Below are positions 13,703 to 20,024 of a stretch of 21,980 nt of DNA, piece after piece. Made by a program: the position numbers and the translations under genes. The notes below the pieces were generated by a model. It worked only from the letters and a program-made list of their open reading frames with translations. It ran no database searches and was not told the origin of the DNA. Source of the DNA: a bacterium (GTDB lineage Bacteria; Myxococcota_A; Bradymonadia; UBA7976; UBA1532); NCBI GenBank assembly GCA_030424955.1, contig JAUHVS010000013.1, positions 1 through 21,980 on the forward strand. The letters run 5' to 3'. Each line of letters begins with the position of its first letter. The stretch's first letter is position 1.

Positions 13703-16614
13703 CGGCTCTCCTCCGGCCCGTCGCCCCCGCGGGGCAAGTCCACTGTGAACACCACCCGGTAGGGTCGGGTCGCGGGATCGGTCTTATCGCTGCCGCCGGC
13801 GGGCTCGCAGCGGTGGCTCAGCCGGCCGCCGTGGGCCTCCACCAGGGCGCGGGCGAGGGGCAGCCCGATGCCCTGCCCGGCGATGACCCGGAAGGGATCC
13901 TCCCAGGTCAAACGCTCGCCGGTGCGGTAGATGTCGGTGTCGTCGGGCAGGCGGTGGCCGATGTCGCCCACCTCGATGCGCACGCCCGAGCGGGTGCCGT
14001 ACACCCGCAGCCAGCCGTGGCGGCTGCCAAAGACATACTTCGCGGCGTTGTCGAGCAGGTTGCTCAGCACCAGATCCAGGGCGGTGTCGTCGAAGCGCAG
14101 GTACGCCGGCCCGGGCACCTGCCACTCGACGGTGAAGCCGGCGGTGCGCGCCTCGAACCGGGGCTGGAAGCGCTGGGCGCAGCGATCCACCACCACCCGC
14201 AGGGCCTGGCGGCGCAGGCGCACGCGGGGCCGGACCTCGTCGAACAGGCGCTCGTACTCGCGCCAGCGGTGGATGGCCGCGCTCTCCTCGCTGATCATCT
14301 GCGCGAGGCGCGCCATCTCGGCGGGATCGGCGTCGGGCTGGCGGGCCTCGTCGGCCAGGGCGAGGCCGGCGGACTGCAGCCCCTGCACCGGGCCCAGCAG
14401 GGCGTGGCGGAAGCGCCCGATCACCAGCTTCCAGGCCACCCGGAAGCGCTCGTGGTGCAGGATGACCGACATCTCGCGGCCGGCCTCGGTGAGCGCCCGC
14501 AGGGCGACGGCGTCCACGGCGGCGGGGCGCAGCAGGAACAGGTGCCCCTGCAGGCCGTCGTCGCCGGGCAGGTGGATGGGCACGCCGGCGAAGTGGTGGG
14601 CGCCCACCTGCCCCCGCAGGGTGTGCTCGTGCCAGCTGGCCTCTGCCTCGGCGACGCGGGCCATGGAGTGATCCACCAGGCCGCGGGTCACGTCGTCGGC
14701 GACGGTGGGGGAGCTCGCGCGGGCTACGGCGACGGTCTCGCCGGTCACGGGGATGGTGGAGCGCACCGCGAGCAGCAGCGCGCCGCCGGGGGGGGCGTAG
14801 GTGGCGAACCAGCGCTGCAGGTGGGCCACCATGCTGTCGGCGAGGGCCTGCCCGTCGCGGGCGGCGATGCGCTCGCCGATGCGGTTGAGGGCGTCGAGCC
14901 GGGCGCGGCGGGCGACCCGGGTGAGCGCCAAGGTCGCGCGCCGGGCCACCTCGACCCCCAGGCGGGCCTCGTGCAGGGTCAAGAAGGGCCCGCGCTCGCT
15001 GGTCAGCAGCTTCAGCGCGCCCACCAGCCGATCGGCCTCGTCCACCAGCGGCACCACCAGCCAGGACCGCACCTGGGCGATGCCGACGGTCGCTGCCAGG
15101 GCCGACAGGTGATCCCGGGCCAGGTGGGCGCCCTGGGGATCGGTGGGATCCGCCACGTCGAGCACCCGGCGGGGGGCGCGGGCGGCGATGGCCTCGGCGG
15201 TCAGCGAGCCCGGCTGAACGGGGTGGCGCAGCGCGCCCGCGGCCACCGTGCGGGCGGGCACCACGCGGCGGAGCGTGAGGCCGTCGCCGTCGGGCACGTA
15301 CACCAGGGCTACGCAGGCCTCGGTGGCCTCCCGCAGCCCGCGGGCCGCCCACACGAGCACGTCCACGGGCTCCGGGCTGTCGGCCAGGGCCCCCTCGTGG
15401 GGGTCGAGCACGGCGGCCGCCTGCTGCTGGGCCCGGCGCTCGAGCAGGGCGGCGGCGAAGCGGCACAGGGCGGGGGACAGGGCGCGGGGCGTGGCCTCGC
15501 CCGGTGCGTCCAGCAGCAGGATCCAGCCGGCGGTGTCCTCGCCCAGGCCCAGGGTGCGCTGCACCGCCAACCCCTGACCGCTCAGGCGGGCGTCCACCCG
15601 CGAGGCCAGCGCGTCGAGGGGGCCCACCGGGTACTGCAGGCCGGCCAGCCGGGTGAGCACCATGGCCTCGACGGCCGAGCGGCGCGCCCACACCGCGAGC
15701 AGGTGCACGCGGGGGATCGGCTCGGGATCGAGGCCCAGGAACACGGCGGCGCTGACGCCGGCGCGGTGGCCGAAGGCCGCGAGCACCTGGCGCGCGGCCT
15801 CCCGGCGCGAGCTGTCGTCGCGCATCTCGGCCACCAGCCGGCGGGTGACGTCCAGCTCAGCGCGGGCGGCGCTGGCGGCCCGGCGGGGCGCGAGGGTGGG
15901 CACGGCCTTCAGCCGCAGCAGGTCGAGCAGGGCGAGCTCGACGGGGGCCAGCAGCCGCGGGGCCTGCCAGGCGAAGGCCACCTGCAGCCCGGGCCCGTCG
16001 GCCCCCTCCGCCAGGGTCAGCGCGACGGCGGCGCCCGTCGCGCCGGCGGGCGTGATCGGGCTGTGGGCGGCGTCGGGCACCACCACGCGGCCGGCGCGGG
16101 CGGGCAACGCCGTCAGCCACGCGGGGGCGTCGCCCCAGCGCACCAGGGGGGCGTGGCCGTCCTCGCGCAGGGCCGCGCGCACGGCGTCCGCCTGGAGCGT
16201 GCGCGCCACCCGCTCGATGAGATCCGCCAGGGCGCCGGTGTCGGAGCGATCTGCCAGCAGCGGGCGGCTGAGGTGCACCAGCGCGTGGGAGGCCTCGCCC
16301 GACCGGGCCCGCAGCAGGGCGGCGTGGGCCAAGGGCGCGACGGCCTGCGCGGTGTCGGGGGTGACGTACCCCAGGGCCCCGTGGGCGCGGGCCTGCTCGC
16401 CCTGAGCGACGGGCGGATCGTCCCCGGCGATGATCACCGCGTGGTCCACGTCCCCGTCGAGGGCGACCGCCTCGACCCCGCCCGCCCAGCGGAGCTCGAG
16501 ATCCGCTGGGGCCGCGCCCACGGCGAAGCCGGCGCGGGCGAAGGCTGACGCCAGGCCGGCGGGGATCGCGCGGGCGCCGGGCCAGCGGGTGAGGGTGAGG
16601 GTCAGGGCAGGCAT
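13699..16614 (-). CDS. Multi-GAF sensor histidine kinase
   Basis: A 971-residue soluble kinase with no membrane segment. Residues ~1-105 resemble a degenerate receiver without a clear phosphoacceptor Asp. Four GAF-like sensor regions follow at ~110-245, 253-395, 415-570 (the most typical, with SWLVVPLVDEADRLVGALKL) and 572-725. The H-box FRHALLGP places the phosphoacceptor at His737. The ATP-binding domain follows with the N-box SNLLDNAAKY (Asn856), a divergent G1 box GDIGHRLP and a G2 box GQGIGLPLA near residue 914. The Glu/Asp normally next to His in the H-box is Ala. ATG 16614 lacks a good ribosome binding site; a 14-bp palindrome lies 13-26 bases upstream. First gene of a kinase-receiver-HD operon joined by ATGA and GTGA overlaps. 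Confidence 0.88.
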   Translation of the reverse strand: MPALTLTLTRWPGARAIPAGLASAFARAGFAVGAAPADLELRWAGGVEAVALDGDVDHAVIIAGDDPPVAQGEQARAHGALGYVTPDTAQAVAPLAHAALLRARSGEASHALVHLSRPLLADRSDTGALADLIERVARTLQADAVRAALREDGHAPLVRWGDAPAWLTALPARAGRVVVPDAAHSPITPAGATGAAVALTLAEGADGPGLQVAFAWQAPRLLAPVELALLDLLRLKAVPTLAPRRAASAARAELDVTRRLVAEMRDDSSRREAARQVLAAFGHRAGVSAAVFLGLDPEPIPRVHLLAVWARRSAVEAMVLTRLAGLQYPVGPLDALASRVDARLSGQGLAVQRTLGLGEDTAGWILLLDAPGEATPRALSPALCRFAAALLERRAQQQAAAVLDPHEGALADSPEPVDVLVWAARGLREATEACVALVYVPDGDGLTLRRVVPARTVAAGALRHPVQPGSLTAEAIAARAPRRVLDVADPTDPQGAHLARDHLSALAATVGIAQVRSWLVVPLVDEADRLVGALKLLTSERGPFLTLHEARLGVEVARRATLALTRVARRARLDALNRIGERIAARDGQALADSMVAHLQRWFATYAPPGGALLLAVRSTIPVTGETVAVARASSPTVADDVTRGLVDHSMARVAEAEASWHEHTLRGQVGAHHFAGVPIHLPGDDGLQGHLFLLRPAAVDAVALRALTEAGREMSVILHHERFRVAWKLVIGRFRHALLGPVQGLQSAGLALADEARQPDADPAEMARLAQMISEESAAIHRWREYERLFDEVRPRVRLRRQALRVVVDRCAQRFQPRFEARTAGFTVEWQVPGPAYLRFDDTALDLVLSNLLDNAAKYVFGSRHGWLRVYGTRSGVRIEVGDIGHRLPDDTDIYRTGERLTWEDPFRVIAGQGIGLPLARALVEAHGGRLSHRCEPAGGSDKTDPATRPYRVVFTVDLPRGGDGPEESR

Positions 16615-16626
16615 GGGCGCAGTGTC

Positions 16627-16640
16627 GGCCGCGCGCGGCC
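16627..16640. promoter_or_regulatory. 14-bp perfect palindrome just upstream of the kinase gene
   Basis: GGCCGCGCGCGGCC reads the same on both strands and ends 13 bases before ATG 16614. It could be an operator, or a hairpin affecting translation initiation or ending the upstream gene. In DNA this GC-rich a chance palindrome of G and C alone is not very unlikely. Confidence 0.3.
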
Positions 16641-16689
16641 GTTCGTCCAGCCGGCAGCGGCTCAGCCAGCCGGCCCCGGGCCCGCCCGG

Positions 16690-17016
16690 TCAGCGCGAAA
16701 GCCACCACCAGGCCAGCCCCACCCCGAAGGACGCGCCGTTGGTGGCGGCCGACAGGCGCAGCGCGGGCAGGGCCCGGCTGGGGAGCAGCGCCACGAGCAG
16801 GGCGGCCTCAGCGGCCACCACCGCGCCCTCGATGAGCGCCGCGCGGGCCCAGAACGGCCCCGGCAGGGCGCCGCTGGCCCACCACGCGAGGGGGTGGGTG
16901 AGGCCGCTGACCGCCACGGCCGCGAGGGCCGCGCGCAGGCGCAGGCCGGGGCGCAGGGCCGCCGCCAGGGCGGCCTCGACGCACACGGTCAACAGGAAGG
17001 CGAGGGGGTAGGCCAC
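16690..17016 (-). CDS. Small polytopic membrane protein, unknown function
   Basis: A 108-residue hydrophobic protein starting at GTG 17016, with a weak ribosome binding site. I see four probable membrane segments: about residues 3-20, 27-48, 58-80 and 86-106. A VSGLTHPLAWW motif (Thr-His-Pro) follows the second and a conserved-looking Glu lies in the IEGAVVAAEAALL helix. The last segment begins SAATNGASFGVGLAWWW. I recall a family of small bacterial membrane proteins with the same Thr-His-Pro and Asn-x-x-Ser pattern, but cannot name a function. It lies 75 bases upstream of the kinase operon and 70 bases below the OmpA stop, all on one strand, so it could be read through from either. No catalytic residues can be assigned. 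Confidence 0.65.
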   Translation of the reverse strand: MAYPLAFLLTVCVEAALAAALRPGLRLRAALAAVAVSGLTHPLAWWASGALPGPFWARAALIEGAVVAAEAALLVALLPSRALPALRLSAATNGASFGVGLAWWWLSR

Positions 17017-17073
17017 CGGTCAGGGCCGGGGGCGCCGGGGCGATCGGCGAGGGGGCCGGGGCCGCGCGCGGGC

Positions 17074-17087
17074 GGCCCGCTCGGGCC
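17074..17087 (-). terminator. Possible terminator hairpin after OmpA/TSP3 gene
   Basis: GGCCCG and CGGGCC form a six-base-pair inverted repeat with a two-base centre, starting at the last base of the stop codon at 17087. It lacks a T tract, so any termination would not be classical. Confidence 0.25.
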
Positions 17088-18886
17088 TACTGCTCGACGA
17101 TGTTGAACTCCACGCGGCGGTTCTTGGCGCGGCCGTCGCGGGTCTTGTTGGTGTCGATGGGCTGGGTCTCACCGAAGCCCTCGGACACCAGGCGCTCAGG
17201 CTCAACGCCCTTCTTGATCAGGTACTCGCGCACCGACGCGGCCCGCTCACCGGACAGCTTCAGGTTGTAGGCGTCCGGCCCGACGCTGTCGGTGTGGCCC
17301 TCGATGCGCACCTTCTTGAGGTAGGTGTAGGTCTTGAGCACCGTGGCGACCTCGTTGAGCACCGGGAAGCTCACCGGCTTGATCGTCGCCTTGGCGGTCT
17401 TGAAGAACACCTTCTGCAGGATCTCGATCTTCTCCTTGGTGACCTTCACCAGGGTCAGCTTCACCTCGGGCTTCTTGTCGGGGCAGCCGTCGGCGTCGTC
17501 GAAGCCGTTGATGGTCTCGGGCTCCATCGGGCACTTGTCCGACACGTCCAGGATGCCGTCCTGGTCGTTGTCGGGATCGGGGCAGCCGTCCGCGTCGGCG
17601 AAGCCGTCCTTGTCCTCGGCCTCGGTCGGGCACTTGTCGTTCGGGTCGAGCAGGCCGTCGCCGTCGGTGTCCGGGATCTCATCCGGGCAGCCGTCGTCGT
17701 CCTTGTAGTTGTTCTTGGTCTCGGCCTCGTTCGGGCAGCTGTCCTTCACGTCGAGGAAGCCGTCCTTGTCGTTGTCGGGATCGGGGCAGCCGTCCACGTC
17801 CTCGAAGCCGTCCACGTCCTCGGCGTCCAGGGGGCAGCTGTCGTTGACGTCCAGCACGGTGTCCTGGTCGTTGTCGGGATCGGGGCAGCCGTCGGCGTCC
17901 TCGAAGTCGTCCTTGTCCTCGGGGTCGGTGGGGCAGCGATCGTCGTCGTCGAGGATGCCGTCCTTGTCGGCGTCGTAGCGCTGATCGTGCCACGCGAAGC
18001 CCAGGAAGCCGCGCCAGATGGGCGAGCCGTAGTCGGCGATGATGCCGGCGCCGGCGCCGAGGGTGATGGTCGCGCCCGGCGCGGTGAAGATGCGCAGGCC
18101 GCCCAGGGCCTCCAGGGGGCTCGACTGGCTCTCGCTGGCGACGTCCTCAAGGGGCGCGGCGCCGAAGGCCTCGAGCAGCAGCCAGACCTTCTCGGTGCCC
18201 AGGCCGATGCCCATGCCTGCGCTGTAGGTGACCTCGGTGCCCAGCTCGAGCTGGCCGACGGTGTTCGACAGGCCCACCGACTGCGAGTCGGGGCGCACCC
18301 GCACGCCGCCGTTGGCGGCGAAGCTGAACAGCCGCGTGCGGCCCTCGAGGATCAGCTTGGGGTTGGCCACCACCTGGCCGTTGCCGAAGTAGCGATCCTG
18401 ATCGCCGGTGGGCAGCTCGATGGGCACCGAGATGGCCATCCCGAAGCCCTTGCCCTTCGACTTGTTGGACAGGCCGAACAGCCGCACCTTCGGGATGATG
18501 CGGATGTCGCCGAGGGCGACGCCGTCCTGGTTGATGGACAGGTTCGTGAGCTGCGAGTCGCCCACGACGTACGCCACCGGGATGTCCACGCCCAACTCGA
18601 GCATGTCGAAGAAGCCCACGGCGAACAGCAGGTTGGCCGCCGCCAGTTGGTCGACGATGGTCTCCTGGATGTCGCCGTTGGCGTCGCGCACCGTCAGCGG
18701 GCTCTTGGCGTAGCTGAGGTACAGCGACGGCACGAACTCGAGGTGCCGCGCGGTGCGCGCCCCCTCGGCCGTGAAGTAGTTCCACGTGCCGACGCCGGGT
18801 TTGAAGTTCTGAACGTTCTGCGCGTGGGCCGGGGCCAGGAAGGCCAGGGCCAGCAGAGCGGGCACAAGTCGAAGCGAGCGACGCAT
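17087..18886 (-). CDS. OmpA-family outer-membrane protein with TSP3 repeats (first paralogue)
   Basis: A 599-residue envelope protein. ATG 18886 follows GGAGG by eight bases. Residues 1-22 are a signal peptide (cleavage after AHA). Residues ~23-300 are a predicted outer-membrane beta-barrel of alternating hydrophobic/polar strands. Residues 305-470 hold thrombospondin type 3 repeats, Asp-rich calcium sites of the DxDxDG kind with one CP and one GCPD Cys per unit: four full units (33, 33, 35 and 33 residues) plus a partial one. Residues ~485-599 are an OmpA C-terminal peptidoglycan-binding domain with EGHTDSVG and KNRRVEF, whose Asp and Arg bind diaminopimelate in the family. It likely links the outer membrane to the cell wall through a calcium-stiffened stalk. 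It is a paralogue of 20025-21872. Confidence 0.93.
   Translation of the reverse strand: MRRSLRLVPALLALAFLAPAHAQNVQNFKPGVGTWNYFTAEGARTARHLEFVPSLYLSYAKSPLTVRDANGDIQETIVDQLAAANLLFAVGFFDMLELGVDIPVAYVVGDSQLTNLSINQDGVALGDIRIIPKVRLFGLSNKSKGKGFGMAISVPIELPTGDQDRYFGNGQVVANPKLILEGRTRLFSFAANGGVRVRPDSQSVGLSNTVGQLELGTEVTYSAGMGIGLGTEKVWLLLEAFGAAPLEDVASESQSSPLEALGGLRIFTAPGATITLGAGAGIIADYGSPIWRGFLGFAWHDQRYDADKDGILDDDDRCPTDPEDKDDFEDADGCPDPDNDQDTVLDVNDSCPLDAEDVDGFEDVDGCPDPDNDKDGFLDVKDSCPNEAETKNNYKDDDGCPDEIPDTDGDGLLDPNDKCPTEAEDKDGFADADGCPDPDNDQDGILDVSDKCPMEPETINGFDDADGCPDKKPEVKLTLVKVTKEKIEILQKVFFKTAKATIKPVSFPVLNEVATVLKTYTYLKKVRIEGHTDSVGPDAYNLKLSGERAASVREYLIKKGVEPERLVSEGFGETQPIDTNKTRDGRAKNRRVEFNIVEQ
17477..17974 (-). 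repeat. TSP3-coding repeat block, 99/105-bp units
   Basis: The calcium-repeat region of the first OmpA gene consists of units of 33 codons (one of 35). DNA identity is high in the CPDPDND part: an identical 26-bp stretch occurs at 17565-17590, 17769-17794 and 17868-17893, and again in the other OmpA gene at 20800-20825. Confidence 0.85.
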
Positions 18887-18921
18887 TCCAGCGGCCTCCA
18901 GAGCCTGGATCGAGCGCGGCC

Positions 18922-18950
18922 AAGCTACCCCGGAACGACACCCAGGGCAA
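18922..18950 (-). promoter_or_regulatory. Sigma70-type promoter for first OmpA/TSP3 gene
   Basis: On the minus strand TTGCCC (18945-18950) and TAGCTT (18922-18927) are 17 bases apart. Transcription would start near 18915, leaving a leader of about 29 bases before ATG 18886. The -10 match is weak, but the -35 is the same as that of the antiporter promoter. Confidence 0.4.
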
Positions 18951-19131
18951 AGACCTGCGGTGGGGGGCGCCCGCCGCCCGCGCGCGGGCTCGGCGCGGCG
19001 CGCGGCTGCGGGGAGCGCGAACGCTATCGCGGGAGCGGGTGTGGGGGTGAGCAGGCGGGCGCGTGGGGCGCCGAGCCTCGCCGGCGCCTCGGGAGGGCGG
19101 GGCCGTCACGGCGCGCCGGAGGGGGCGATCC

Positions 19132-19148
19132 GCGACCTGGGAGGTCGC
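19132..19148 (-). terminator. Hairpin downstream of the OmpA-accessory operon
   Basis: GCGACCT and AGGTCGC form a perfect seven-base-pair stem with a GGG loop, about 39 bases after the stop at 19187. There is no T tract. It may protect the 3' end or aid termination. Confidence 0.4.
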
Positions 19149-19186
19149 CTCAGCTGCACGGTGGAGGGGCCGACGCGGGGAGGGGC

Positions 19187-19642
19187 CTACTCGGGGACGA
19201 AGGGCCGGACCGGCGGGATGGCCTCTTGGGCGGCCGCCGGGCGGGCGGGCCCGCTGGGGGCGGGCGGCGCAGGGGCCTCCGGCCGCTCGGCGTGGGCCCG
19301 CACGGCGGCGACCACCGCCTCCGCCGCCGAGTTTACCGGGCGCACCGTGCCGTCCGCTGCCACCGCGAAGGTCGCGGCCTCGGCGCCGGCGCGGCGCAGG
19401 CGCACCATCAGCCCGCGGCTGAAGAGCCCCTCACGCTCGGCGGACCACTGCACCGCCTCGGCGGCCTCGGCCGTGAGCCAGGTGCTGATGCGGGCGCGGG
19501 TGCTGCCGTCGAAGCGGTGGGTGCGGGTCCTCAGGATGGCCCAGTCCATGTCGGCCTGATCGCGGTGGCGCAGCTCGACGGCCACCGCCAGCCCGGCGGC
19601 CAGCGCGAGGGCGGCGAGGGCCACCCAGCGCAACGCCGTCAT
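19187..19642 (-). CDS. Single-pass membrane/periplasmic protein, unknown function
   Basis: A 151-residue protein. ATG 19642 overlaps the preceding stop (ATGA), so it is translationally coupled to the gene at 19639-20022. Residues ~4-22 are a hydrophobic anchor or uncleaved signal, placing the rest in the periplasm. Residues ~30-115 look like a small folded domain (ADMDWAILRTRTHRF, then a STWLTAEAAEAV helix and FAVAADGTVRPVNSAAEAV). The last ~30 residues are Pro/Ala-rich. I do not recognise the family. Third gene of the operon led by the second OmpA/TSP3 gene, so a role in envelope architecture is an inference from position. Confidence 0.65.
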   Translation of the reverse strand: MTALRWVALAALALAAGLAVAVELRHRDQADMDWAILRTRTHRFDGSTRARISTWLTAEAAEAVQWSAEREGLFSRGLMVRLRRAGAEAATFAVAADGTVRPVNSAAEAVVAAVRAHAERPEAPAPPAPSGPARPAAAQEAIPPVRPFVPE

Positions 19643-20022
19643 TGGGCGCGGGTCTTCTTGTTGATGATGTCGTCGAGCTCGGCCTCCTGCTGCTCGGTGA
19701 CCTGCTCCATGGGCTTGTCGTTGCGCTTGGGCTGCAGCGTGACCCCCGCGGGCTTGGTGGGCGCCGTCGCCGCAGGGGCGGCCGCCGCCGGCGCGTCCGC
19801 GCTCTCGAAGAGCCCCAGGAAGCGGTTGAGCACGGTCTCGCCGCCGATGGGGACCAGGCCCAGCGCCGCCAGCAGGGCCAACAGGCCCATGCCCAGCAGC
19901 ATCGACTTGATGGGCTTGGCGTCGCCGCCCTTGGGCCCGCCGCTGCTGCCGCCACCCCCGCTGGCCTTCGCGGGCTTCGAGGGCCTGGCCCGCGTGCGGG
20001 TCCGGTTCTGCCGTCGCGCCAT
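19639..20022 (-). CDS. Bitopic membrane protein with basic Gly-rich N-terminus
   Basis: A 127-residue protein. I chose ATG 20022 because a perfect AAGGAG lies five bases upstream, inside the last codons of the OmpA gene; an in-frame upstream start would overlap that gene for no reason. Residues 1-20 are Arg/Lys-rich, 21-33 a Gly/Ser linker, 41-60 a single membrane helix. Residues ~62-72 are a short amphipathic stretch, then an Ala/Pro linker and a charged Gln/Glu-rich C-terminal helix (~105-127). By the positive-inside rule the basic N-terminus should be cytoplasmic and the C-terminus periplasmic, a TonB/TolA-like layout without their known domains. Function unknown; its stop overlaps the start of the next gene. 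Confidence 0.7.
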   Translation of the reverse strand: MARRQNRTRTRARPSKPAKASGGGGSSGGPKGGDAKPIKSMLLGMGLLALLAALGLVPIGGETVLNRFLGLFESADAPAAAAPAATAPTKPAGVTLQPKRNDKPMEQVTEQQEAELDDIINKKTRAQ

Positions 20023-20024
20023 GA

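Larger units (their letters stand above)
18887..19186. other. 300-bp GC-rich intergenic region
   Basis: This gap separates the first OmpA gene from the operon above it. It holds a promoter for the OmpA gene (18922-18950) and a hairpin near the operon end (19132-19148). The open frames across it are low-complexity Arg/Gly/Ala readings that I do not believe are genes. Confidence 0.6.

Noticed and set aside
18960..19559. Plus-strand open frame across the 300-bp intergenic region
   Set aside because: Low-complexity Arg/Ala/Gly sequence that overlaps the better-supported minus-strand gene at 19187-19642.
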